Below, one piece after another: positions 25,421 through 33,613 of a DNA stretch of 35,151 nt (position 1 is its first letter; each line of letters starts with the position of its first letter). Source of the DNA: an uncultured Formosa sp. (GTDB lineage Bacteria > Bacteroidota > Bacteroidia > Flavobacteriales > Flavobacteriaceae); the NCBI GenBank assembly GCA_913052445.1, contig CAJXDP010000017.1, positions 1-35,151 of the forward strand. The letters run 5' to 3'. The translations under genes were made by a program, and so were the position numbers. A model generated the notes under the pieces. It saw only the letters and a list, made by a program, of their open reading frames with translations. It ran no database searches and had not been told where the DNA came from.

Positions 25421-27568
25421 TTAGTAAAATGAAGCTCTATAATCTTCAATTTCAGCTGCGTCTTTAAGGGCTGTGTAAAGGATTGAATTAACTGCATTTG
25501 ATTTTGCTTGACCTACACGATTTGCTGCAGCTTGATAGTTTGGCAACTCGTTTGCAGGAGTTGACTTTGTTAATTGTACCGCATAAATACCGTTTAAACC
25601 TACAACAAGTTTTGAAGTCTCTCCTTCAATTAATCCAAAAGCAGTCCCGACCACCTTAGGTTCTCTACCAGCTCCAGAAAGTGTTGGGTTTTTCATATTA
25701 ACAGCTAAGGCTGTCTTCACAGTCTGATCTTCTTCAGATGCAATGGCATCTAAGGTAGTTGCCGAAATACGCTCTATAATAAGCGCTGCTTTCTTTTCTT
25801 TTCTTATTTCTGTAAGCGCAGTAACTGATGCTTTCTCAACGCTCATTAATCCTTTTTCATTAACTGATGTGATTTTTGCAACTACAAAACCGCCTCCTGA
25901 GATATTAAAGCTTTTAAAATCTCCTATCTCTACTCCTTCTTCAAAAGACCACCTTACAATAGCTCTTTGGGTCCCAATTCCAGGGATTGATTCATCCAAT
26001 TCTTTGATACTACTTACAGGCATAGTTTTATAGCTGGCAGCGTCAGATATCTCATTAAAATCAGATTTAGCAATCGCTATTTCAAATTTAGATTTATTTT
26101 TGAACACTTCATCAATTGTTTTTATTGAAGGCTCAATTTCCTGAACAATAGTCGCAAGCTTGTAAGCTTGTTGTTTGGGCCCTTGAGTTAGAATTTCAAT
26201 CACATGGTAACCAAAATCAGTTTTTACAACTCCTAAGCTTCCTTTTGGATTCTCAAAAGAATAGGCTTTAAATTCTTCAGCAAAGCCGTCTTTATAGGCA
26301 AATTCGATTTCACCATCTTTTTCATTACTTACTTTATCTGAAGATAACTCCAATAAGGTCTTGAATTTTGAACGGTTAGACTTAAGTACTTTGTATATAC
26401 TGTCTGCTTGTATTTTGGCTTCAACTTCTGTTGATGTTACCGAGATATCTGCTCGAACTCCTCCAACAAAAGGAATTAAAATATGACGTACTTTTACAGA
26501 ATCAGAAATCATTTGCTTAGCGACTAATTTTGATAGTTTATAATTAGAGTCTTCTTTATAAGGACCATAAACATCATTTACGCCTAAACTAACTATCGTT
26601 TCTAATTCAGTCTTTGGAAGACTCGACTCAAATACATAATTGTCATTATATTTAACAGATGAATTGGCATTAACAAACGCTTTAACATCAATAGAGTTTC
26701 TAAAACCAATTACAGTTTCATTTGCTTTAGCAGCTTCGTTAAATTCTACAGTATCATCAATGAGAGCTGATAACTCTGCTTGAATAGCTTGCTCATCTTC
26801 TAAAGAAGCCTGTTCTTTAAACTGAACATATACCAAATCTCTAGATGCTTCTATTTCGTATCTCTTTGGGTTTTTTTTAATATAATTCTTAATATCCGAT
26901 TTTGTTATTGTCAAGATACTATCTGGAATGGATGAAAAAGGAATTTGTATATATTTCAAATCTACTTTATCATTTTCAAGCTGGTAATCTAGTTCGCCTT
27001 CAGTTAAGGTTCCTATTACACCTGCTTTAACAAGATTAAAATATGTTTGTTGAACACCAGTTTGAGAAATTGTTTGCTCAAAATCAGTCCAAGCTTTATA
27101 ATTAACTGGATTTCCATTTAGAGTAGTTGTTTCTGGTGCAATGGCTTTAAGATTTACAATAAATTCATTTAGTTTGTCTTCATCAAATAGATCAGCTTCA
27201 TTTTTAAACTCTTCTAAAGACCCTAAATTTTGCTTCAACAACTGTCTCATGTAGTCTCTTTCAATAGAAATACCTACGGCATCATATTGAGTCTGCATTA
27301 CTTTATTCCTAATTTCTTGATCCCAAACACGATTCATTGCTTGCGTATTAGTAACTGAACCACCTGACTGGCGTTGAATATTTTCAACTTGGTTCATAAA
27401 AGCCTCTCTGTCAATATCCTCTCCATTAACCGTAGCTACTACGCTTTGTGACTTATCGGCGGAACCCATGTTTGTGAATATATCTCCAATGATAAATGAA
27501 AATAATGCAAGAGCAATAACGATGATTAAGAATATAGAACGTTGTCTAATTTTATTTAAAACTGCCAT
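25421..27568 (-). CDS. PpiD-like peptidyl-prolyl isomerase/foldase
   Basis: The 715-residue protein has one N-terminal membrane anchor (about 11-32), preceded by basic KIRQR. It then has a SurA_N/PpiD-like chaperone region with VATVNGEDIDREAFMNQVEN. A parvulin-type isomerase domain lies at about 355-460 (VRHILIPF, later FGYHVIEILTQGP), and another chaperone region follows. It should be anchored in the inner membrane and help fold exported proteins. The parvulin domain here may or may not be catalytically active, as in E. coli PpiD. It lies 100 bases downstream of the CNNM/CorC gene on the same strand. Confidence 0.9.
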   Translation of the reverse strand: MAVLNKIRQRSIFLIIVIALALFSFIIGDIFTNMGSADKSQSVVATVNGEDIDREAFMNQVENIQRQSGGSVTNTQAMNRVWDQEIRNKVMQTQYDAVGISIERDYMRQLLKQNLGSLEEFKNEADLFDEDKLNEFIVNLKAIAPETTTLNGNPVNYKAWTDFEQTISQTGVQQTYFNLVKAGVIGTLTEGELDYQLENDKVDLKYIQIPFSSIPDSILTITKSDIKNYIKKNPKRYEIEASRDLVYVQFKEQASLEDEQAIQAELSALIDDTVEFNEAAKANETVIGFRNSIDVKAFVNANSSVKYNDNYVFESSLPKTELETIVSLGVNDVYGPYKEDSNYKLSKLVAKQMISDSVKVRHILIPFVGGVRADISVTSTEVEAKIQADSIYKVLKSNRSKFKTLLELSSDKVSNEKDGEIEFAYKDGFAEEFKAYSFENPKGSLGVVKTDFGYHVIEILTQGPKQQAYKLATIVQEIEPSIKTIDEVFKNKSKFEIAIAKSDFNEISDAASYKTMPVSSIKELDESIPGIGTQRAIVRWSFEEGVEIGDFKSFNISGGGFVVAKITSVNEKGLMSVEKASVTALTEIRKEKKAALIIERISATTLDAIASEEDQTVKTALAVNMKNPTLSGAGREPKVVGTAFGLIEGETSKLVVGLNGIYAVQLTKSTPANELPNYQAAANRVGQAKSNAVNSILYTALKDAAEIEDYRASFY

Positions 27569-27668
27569 TAGTAGTGTGTGTTATTTTATTAAATAGAGTG
27601 CACGAAAATACCAATTTCTTTGAAATAATGAAAGCAGAAAAGAATATAATTCGATGTAGTTACTTAAA

Positions 27669-28958
27669 TTAAAAATCTTGAATGATTTTAAGCTGGACTA
27701 ATTCAATTTTTATATTAGACACCTCTTTGATTATCAACTTAAAACGACCAATACAAATTTCTTGATTTTTGGTTGGAATCTCTTCGGTATGATTAACTAT
27801 AAAGCCGCCTAGAGTCTCATAGTTTTCACTTTCAGGAATCTGAATTTTGTAAGTTTCATTTAAGTAGTCAACTTCTAAACGTGCAGAAAAAATAAAGTTA
27901 TTGGATGAGATTTTATGCTCTACAAGCTCAATTTTATCATGTTCATCTTCTATTTCTCCTACTAGCTCCTCAATAATATCTTCAACAGTCATGATTCCAG
28001 AAGTACCTCCATATTCATCTAAAACAACAGCCAGACTTTTTCGCTTTTTTGTTAAAATATTTAATACATCTTTTGCAAACATGGTTTCTGGGACATACTC
28101 TACTGGTCGTAGAATTGATTTAATATTTTTTGGGTTTTTAAACAAATCAAAAGAGTGCACATATCCTAATATATCGTCAATAGTGCTTTTGTACACTATT
28201 ATTTTTGAATGCCCTGTTTGTGTAAAAGATTCATTTAGGGTCAGTACTGAATCGTGAATTTCAACAGCTGATAATTCGGTACGGGGAACCATAACTTCTC
28301 TTGATTTTACTTCTGAAAATTCGAGTGCGTTTTGGAATATCTGGATTTCACTATCTATAACATCATGTGCTTCAACAGATTCCATTTGTTCACTTATATA
28401 ATTCCCTAATTCTACTTTTGAAAATGCTAGTTGAACTTCATCTCCTTCTGATTTAAAGAACGTCTTTAAAACCACATCTGTAATCCATATAACAAAGTTT
28501 GAAAAGACAGAAAATAATAGATAACATAAATACGCTGGTAGAGCAAACAACTTCAACAATTTATTTGCATAGATTTGAAAAAAAACTTTAGGAAGAAACT
28601 CTGCCGTCAACAATATTACTATAGCTGAAATCAATGTTTGCGTTAATAATGACAACTCATTAAAAAGATAAAAAATTAATGTATTTTTTGTTGGAAGGAA
28701 TTCTGAAAACCAAGATAGTAGGAAGTCACCCATGTATAAACCATAAACAACAAGAGCAATGTTATTTCCAATCAACATAGTTGCTATAAACTTAGAGGGT
28801 CTAGATGTTATTTTAGCTAATAGCTTGGATAACAAACCTGACTGTTTTTTTTCAATTTCAATATGGATTTTATTGGCTGAAACATAGGCAATTTCCATTC
28901 CCGAAAAAAAGGCAGAGAAAAATAGACTTAAAATAATTATAAGGAGATCTGTGGACAT
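27669..28958 (-). CDS. CNNM/CorC-family membrane protein (DUF21-CBS-CorC)
   Basis: This 429-residue protein has the domain order of the hemolysin C/CorC/CNNM family. An N-terminal DUF21 transmembrane domain (about 1-170) starts with FSGMEIAYVSANK. A CBS pair (about 200-325) includes VVLDEYGGTSGIMTVEDIIEELVGEIEDEHD, the best family signature. A C-terminal CorC domain is at about 340-425. Relatives move or sense divalent cations such as Mg2+ in the inner membrane. I name it by family and not as GldE, which has a related architecture, because I cannot separate them here. It starts 2 bases after the 63-residue gene and lies in the lptC operon. Confidence 0.9.
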   Translation of the reverse strand: MSTDLLIIILSLFFSAFFSGMEIAYVSANKIHIEIEKKQSGLLSKLLAKITSRPSKFIATMLIGNNIALVVYGLYMGDFLLSWFSEFLPTKNTLIFYLFNELSLLTQTLISAIVILLTAEFLPKVFFQIYANKLLKLFALPAYLCYLLFSVFSNFVIWITDVVLKTFFKSEGDEVQLAFSKVELGNYISEQMESVEAHDVIDSEIQIFQNALEFSEVKSREVMVPRTELSAVEIHDSVLTLNESFTQTGHSKIIVYKSTIDDILGYVHSFDLFKNPKNIKSILRPVEYVPETMFAKDVLNILTKKRKSLAVVLDEYGGTSGIMTVEDIIEELVGEIEDEHDKIELVEHKISSNNFIFSARLEVDYLNETYKIQIPESENYETLGGFIVNHTEEIPTKNQEICIGRFKLIIKEVSNIKIELVQLKIIQDF

Positions 28959-28960
28959 GT

Positions 28961-29152
28961 CTACAGTTTACCACGGTCTTCAAAACGCTTCCTAAATTTT
29001 TTTCGAAAGAAAAACATAAAGACCGCTAAGACTGAAAAAAATAAAGATAGGTAGGCCGAGTTTCGATCATTGCTCCACTTATTAGACATATCAAACAAAA
29101 AGAGAGCAGCAAAACCAAGATATAGATACTGTAAAAAAGAGAGGATTTTCAT
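28961..29152 (-). CDS. Small two-helix membrane protein downstream of lptC
   Basis: This 63-residue protein has two hydrophobic segments (about 5-20 and 33-49), an acidic/polar link DMSNKWSNDR, and a strongly basic tail RKKFRKRFEDRGK. The positive tail predicts that the C-terminus is cytoplasmic. It ends 2 bases before the CNNM/CorC start and begins 46 bases after lptC. No annotated domain is recognised. The tight packing in a conserved operon supports a real gene. A role in LPS export or cation transport is speculation. Confidence 0.75.
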   Translation of the reverse strand: MKILSFLQYLYLGFAALFLFDMSNKWSNDRNSAYLSLFFSVLAVFMFFFRKKFRKRFEDRGKL

Positions 29153-29198
29153 TTAAAATGAATTTTATTAATTTAGATTCCATTAGTAAATATACAAA

Positions 29199-29753
29199 TT
29201 ATTGATCAATAAAAATCCGACCTGTGACTTCAAGCACTTGAGCATTTGTTACGTTTTTATTAGAATCAAATCCGTTGCCGTTAGTTAAATAATCTTTAGT
29301 TCGAAATTTAACAGCAAAGTTCGTGAATAGCCATTCTTTTTTCTGATCGTAAAAAAGCTGATCTGTAAATAAAGTATCGTTAGTGTTCGTTGTCAAAATA
29401 ACATTGCCCTGAAGATCGATTAAATCTGTTTGACTATACACAAACGCATGGTCAGCAGTGACCGTATTTTTATTTTGTTTGTTATCTAATAGAGTTAAAT
29501 CAATTCCATTAGGGAATTCATAGTATGGAAACTCACGGTTCGTAAAATTTAACATTTTGGGACTTACTAAAATGGAGGTAAGAATTCCTGAATCTGTATA
29601 TTTGGTGTTAATATTTTCAGCAATAGACATAGGAGCATAAGAACTTGAATCTAAACCTTGAACTTTTTTTAATGTATTATTACAAGAAAAAAAAATAGCG
29701 ACCACAAAGAGCGGTATGATATTTTTAGATCTTATGTTGCAATATGCCTTCAT
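29199..29753 (-). CDS. lptC: LPS export protein LptC
   Basis: LptC joins the LptB2FG extractor to the LptA bridge and passes LPS across the periplasm. The 184-residue protein is of normal length. It has a hydrophobic N-terminus ending in AIFFSC (Cys24, possible lipoprotein), unlike the transmembrane anchor of E. coli LptC. The beta-rich body includes FPNGIDLTLLD and ITADHAFV-like strands (TADHAFVYSQTDLIDLQGNV) and the late KEWLFTNFAVKF. Its ATG shares one base with the stop of the TPR gene (TAATG). The sequence is divergent, as usual for LptC. Confidence 0.85.
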   Translation of the reverse strand: MKAYCNIRSKNIIPLFVVAIFFSCNNTLKKVQGLDSSSYAPMSIAENINTKYTDSGILTSILVSPKMLNFTNREFPYYEFPNGIDLTLLDNKQNKNTVTADHAFVYSQTDLIDLQGNVILTTNTNDTLFTDQLFYDQKKEWLFTNFAVKFRTKDYLTNGNGFDSNKNVTNAQVLEVTGRIFIDQ

Positions 29754-31132
29754 TAAAGACTTGGGACTGTTACACTACGATTAATCCAACATTCAACAGA
29801 AATTACCTGCCCAGCACGCCCCGAAGAGAATATTTCACTTTTCTGTGGAGCCTTAGCCTCGTAATTAGCAATTGATTTTTTTGCATTCTTCTTCATTGTA
29901 GGGTCTACACGACCAGCTTTTGCAGCTTCCTTAGCAGCCAACCAATAAACAGCCCTTTTTGAAAAATTATCAATCCCACAATTATTTGCACTTTTTGCAT
30001 ACATTGCAGAAATAGCCAAATAAGCTTTACCCATACTTGGATTTGCTTTAAGCGCTTTCATATAATAAATTCTAGCTTGACCGTAGCGACTTTTCTTCTT
30101 AAAATTTGTTGCAATTTTATACAAGATCTTGGACTTTTCAAAACTTGATGTTTCTAACTTAACCGCTTGGCTGTAAAAACTCAGAGCTTCCGTTGATTTC
30201 CCAGCCTTATCTTTTAAAATACCCAAATAAAAAGCAGTATCAGCATTTGGCTCTAACATATTTTTTTGTTCAACAATTTGAACAAACAAAGGATCGTCAT
30301 TACATCCTTTAGCATACATTCTATTCATGGCTCGTTGTAACCAAACGCCATCATTTTTAAAAGCTTCAAAATCCCTAGCGTACAAAGGAATTAAATTCTC
30401 ACAATTAGCTCTAGTTCCAAGTTTTGTATCTATACTGCCGACTATTTGATTGTATGCTCTTAAATAACTATTGTAGGATTTTAATCGCGAATTATCCTTT
30501 CTACTCAGCTCTTTAACTTCTCCACCTTCATTTAAAAATCCATTTCGTTTGTTAGTGTAGTTTTTAAATTCTAACTCAATTTTCTCACTAATATCATCGT
30601 ATTTACTAAACAATTCTTGGGCTGATTTTAGGGAAGAATCATATAAACCAACCATCAATGAAAAGTAAGTATACAAGCTCTTAGGGTTTGTAAAGGTTTT
30701 AATATCAGTAAGGTAGGCTGTATCAAAAGCTATATATAAATCCTCATTCGATTCACCTAGAAGTTTTTTATTGTCGTATCTCAACTGACTTGCTTTAGCT
30801 AAGTAAGTACCTTGAGGAGTAATGTTTGGGAAAATAGCTCTTCGCTCTTCCCAAAGTTTTAACAAATCTAATATGTATGTTTTTTTTTCTTGTGCTGTAG
30901 AATTTAAAATCTTGTCTTTTATGATACGTTCTCCAAAGACATAAATAGCTTTATTGAGTCTGGGAGTAGCGGTTCTTAATTCCATCCATGGACCATAGGC
31001 ATCGTTATAATTTTTTGCCTTAACATATTCGCTAAAAATAGAAAGCTTTTGTAAATCCTCTTGTGTCTGTGCAGAAATCAAAGAAATACTCAAGAAAAGT
31101 ATTGAAGTTAAAATGTATATTTTCGTTTTCAT
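29753..31132 (-). CDS. Exported tetratricopeptide-repeat protein
   Basis: The 459-residue protein has a signal peptide ending near SLISAQ and helical repeat sequence. Clear TPR-like units are at about 300-385, e.g. DTAFYLGILKDKAGKSTEAL and GKAYLAISAMYAKS. The C-terminal end shows RAGQVISVECWINRSVTV. It should be periplasmic and act as a protein-binding scaffold. Function is unknown. Position directly before lptC (overlapping junction) and behind an outer-membrane barrel suggests envelope assembly. Confidence 0.82.
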   Translation of the reverse strand: MKTKIYILTSILFLSISLISAQTQEDLQKLSIFSEYVKAKNYNDAYGPWMELRTATPRLNKAIYVFGERIIKDKILNSTAQEKKTYILDLLKLWEERRAIFPNITPQGTYLAKASQLRYDNKKLLGESNEDLYIAFDTAYLTDIKTFTNPKSLYTYFSLMVGLYDSSLKSAQELFSKYDDISEKIELEFKNYTNKRNGFLNEGGEVKELSRKDNSRLKSYNSYLRAYNQIVGSIDTKLGTRANCENLIPLYARDFEAFKNDGVWLQRAMNRMYAKGCNDDPLFVQIVEQKNMLEPNADTAFYLGILKDKAGKSTEALSFYSQAVKLETSSFEKSKILYKIATNFKKKSRYGQARIYYMKALKANPSMGKAYLAISAMYAKSANNCGIDNFSKRAVYWLAAKEAAKAGRVDPTMKKNAKKSIANYEAKAPQKSEIFSSGRAGQVISVECWINRSVTVPSL

Positions 31133-31204
31133 GTGATAAAATTATTAATTTATTTCTGAAGAAGCTTTTTTTAATAAATACTCTATCTTATTATTTGACA
31201 GGCA

Positions 31205-32509
31205 TTAATTAAATCTTAGCTTTTCAAACCAACGGTCATTCAAGGATAAGCTTAATTGAAAATTAACAAAATTCTCTTCAACTAAGTTTGCATTGGTGGT
31301 TCCTCTTTTACCTAATTCTAATCCTATGTTAGCATTTGAGAATATTCTACCAACTGGTAGTCCTACTCCAAAAGATATGCCAAACTCTTTGATAAGCTGA
31401 TCATTGATCTTTAATCCTGTATTTTCAAAGCGAATTCCTGCTCTGTATGTTATGCGTTTCCAGTATTTGCTAAATGAATCAAATTCTGGAATATAAAAAC
31501 CTCCAACAGAAATTGCAGAAGCATCATCATATGTTGAATTATCAACTACTATTAAACGATTTGTAAATTGGCTAGCTTTTAAAAAAGTATAGTCAATACC
31601 AGCAAACCATTTTCTTGGAGCACCAAAGCCAAACCCAATAGAACTCTTACTAGGCAACTTTAACTCAGTGGCGTCTAACCCTACGGCATTTAGATCAACA
31701 TCAATTGAGTTAAGCGCAGCTTCTTGATTTGTATTTAAATCTGTAACAATTGACGAAAATATACGCTTATTTTTTGACGTTAAATTTGATGAAGGAGAAT
31801 AGGTAGCAGAAGCTGTAAATTCAAAATCAGGCTTTAATAACTTATTATAAATTAATCCAAAATTGTAAGAAAGACCCCCAAGATCAGATCGATTAATTTC
31901 TCTTGTTTGATATTGCAACAATTCACCTTCATCGTTATATCCAAAAGCTATATTAGTATTAATTATATTTCCAAAGTTGTAACTGGCATCTATCCCTACT
32001 CTAAAGTTTTGAGAAAGCTGATACCCTAGTCCTAAAAAAACTTTGTTTAATCCACCTTCGCCTCTATATTTATATTGAAGAATTTCATCAGAGTTGAAAG
32101 ACTGTAATTTATAACCTACTGAAGTATATGGAATCAACCCAAATCCTGCTCCAAATTTACCTAATGGAACAGCAATGGCTAAATAATCAAGTGATGATAT
32201 ACTAGACTTTTCAGTAGAAGAGTCTCCCTTGAGAGTAATTTGTGACTGACTTCCTCCAACGGTATATTTTATCGGTCTAGCTTCATTATTAAATGACTTT
32301 AAATTTTGACCGGCATAAGCTGCTGGATTTCGTAAATTTATATGAATACTGTCTGAATGCACACTTATTCCTCCCATTGATTGATTTTCAACAGTACCTT
32401 TAAATTTTAAACTTCCAATTCCATAAAAAGAATAAGGTGAGCTGGCACCTTGTTGAGCAAAACTGAAAGATGTTAAAACTATTGAAATAAGGAATAAAAA
32501 CTTCTTCAT
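31205..32509 (-). CDS. Outer-membrane beta-barrel protein (FadL/OmpP1-like)
   Basis: The 434-residue protein has a signal peptide ending at SFAQQ and a body of alternating strands rich in Gly, aromatic and Ser residues, with a C-terminal aromatic end (RWFEKLRFN). The early motif GGISVHSDSIHINLRNPAAY is reminiscent of FadL/OmpP1-like barrels. I infer an outer-membrane channel or scaffold of unknown ligand. It starts 2 bases after coaX, so it is co-transcribed, and is 72 bases ahead of the TPR gene. Confidence 0.75.
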   Translation of the reverse strand: MKKFLFLISIVLTSFSFAQQGASSPYSFYGIGSLKFKGTVENQSMGGISVHSDSIHINLRNPAAYAGQNLKSFNNEARPIKYTVGGSQSQITLKGDSSTEKSSISSLDYLAIAVPLGKFGAGFGLIPYTSVGYKLQSFNSDEILQYKYRGEGGLNKVFLGLGYQLSQNFRVGIDASYNFGNIINTNIAFGYNDEGELLQYQTREINRSDLGGLSYNFGLIYNKLLKPDFEFTASATYSPSSNLTSKNKRIFSSIVTDLNTNQEAALNSIDVDLNAVGLDATELKLPSKSSIGFGFGAPRKWFAGIDYTFLKASQFTNRLIVVDNSTYDDASAISVGGFYIPEFDSFSKYWKRITYRAGIRFENTGLKINDQLIKEFGISFGVGLPVGRIFSNANIGLELGKRGTTNANLVEENFVNFQLSLSLNDRWFEKLRFN

Positions 32510-32511
32510 AA

Positions 32512-33240
32512 TTAATTTGAATTAAATTCTAATAGAAAATTTAAGCCTTCTAAAAGAAAATACGGGTTGGCAAATATGCTAATTTTTAATTGCTTACACA
32601 AGAAATCTGCGTCTCCTCCTGTTAAAATAATTGTTAAATCTGAGTATTTATTTTGATATTCATTAACTACACCCTCAATTTCATACAAAACTCCATATAT
32701 GACGCCAGAGTGAATAGAGGCATTAGTGGAATTTCCAATAGAATGTTTTGGGACTTGTTTTTGTAGTACTGGCAAACTAGTAGTATTGTCTGCCATTGAT
32801 TTATAGCGCATTTGAATGCCTGGAGCTATAGCGCCTCCTAAGTAATTATTTTCAGAATCAATAAAATCATATGTAATACAACTTCCAGCGTCAATAACTA
32901 AAACGTTTTTTTTAGAATATTGACTAACAGCAGCAGCCATAAGTGCTAAGCGATCTGCTCCCTGGCTGTTAGGAGTTTTATAATGATTCTTAAAAGGTAA
33001 TTTTGAAGCTGAATTTAAAAAATTTATAGACAGACTCTTTTCCAAAATTTTTAACTCCTTTGAAGGCAAAAATCCAACACAGGATATAAACCCTTGTTTG
33101 ATTTCAGAAAACTTTTTTACTAAGTTTTCAACCTCCAAGACTAAGCTATTTCTTGCTATAGTTTTAGTTTTTAAAACTTTATCTCTTTGAAATACAGCAA
33201 GTTTGGTTGATGTATTCCCAATGTCTATTATTAAATTCAT
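32512..33240 (-). CDS. coaX: Type III pantothenate kinase
   Basis: CoaX phosphorylates pantothenate, the first committed step of coenzyme A synthesis, and is insensitive to CoA feedback. The 242-residue ASKHA-fold kinase shows the phosphate loop IDIGNTSTKLAVF (Asp6), the GADRLALM motif (Asp96 as probable catalytic base), IDAGSCITYDF (Asp117) and GGAIAPGIQMRY. Length is typical. It is the first gene of the envelope cluster, and its start lies 102 bases from the divergent tRNA gene. Confidence 0.95.
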   Translation of the reverse strand: MNLIIDIGNTSTKLAVFQRDKVLKTKTIARNSLVLEVENLVKKFSEIKQGFISCVGFLPSKELKILEKSLSINFLNSASKLPFKNHYKTPNSQGADRLALMAAAVSQYSKKNVLVIDAGSCITYDFIDSENNYLGGAIAPGIQMRYKSMADNTTSLPVLQKQVPKHSIGNSTNASIHSGVIYGVLYEIEGVVNEYQNKYSDLTIILTGGDADFLCKQLKISIFANPYFLLEGLNFLLEFNSN

Positions 33241-33291
33241 TTCGTTAGTTCAGACTGTAAATTTACAAAACCATTTTTTATAAAAATTTAC

Positions 33292-33321
33292 TTTGGGGAT
33301 ATTAAAATTCCATTATATTTG
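33292..33321 (+). promoter_or_regulatory. tRNA-Phe promoter with -33 and -7 elements
   Basis: TTTG at 33292-33295 and TATATTTG at 33314-33321 are separated by 18 bases. Both match the Bacteroidota consensus and its spacing, the best fit in the window. The tRNA starts 22 bases after the -7 element ends, leaving a 5' leader of about 16 bases. Confidence 0.8.
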
Positions 33322-33342
33322 CAACCGCATTTAATGCGAGGA

Positions 33343-33415
33343 GGTGCCTTAGCTCAGTTGGTAGAGCAATGGACTGAAAATCCATGTGTCCCTGGTTCGA
33401 TTCCTGGAGGCACCA
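33343..33415 (+). tRNA. tRNA-Phe (GAA)
   Basis: The 73-base gene folds into a cloverleaf. The acceptor GGTGCCT pairs with AGGCACC, the D arm contains AGCTCAGTTGGTAGAGC, and the anticodon loop CTGAAAA has GAA at 33376-33378. The T arm is CCTGG TTCGATT CCTGG with the mismatch expected of such arms. The discriminator base is A, and CCA is not encoded, so it must be added after transcription. Confidence 0.97.
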
Positions 33416-33420
33416 CTTTA

Positions 33421-33448
33421 AAAACCCACTCTATTTAGTGGGTTTTTT
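33421..33448 (+). terminator. Intrinsic terminator of tRNA-Phe
   Basis: AAAACCCACT (33421-33430) pairs with AGTGGGTTTT (33437-33446) around a 6-base loop and ends in a T-run (33443-33448). It starts 6 bases after the tRNA end. Confidence 0.85.
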
Positions 33449-33613
33449 AGTTTTTATTTTTGTAGCAATTGATATTTGGTATATTTATTGTTTGAATTGA
33501 AATAAGTGTAATCGAAAAATAATGTATTTTTTAAAATATCTTTTTACTTAGGAATTTTTCTAATTCGGCCTTTTAAAAAAAAATATTTTAAATTAAAAGT
33601 TTTAACTCAATTT

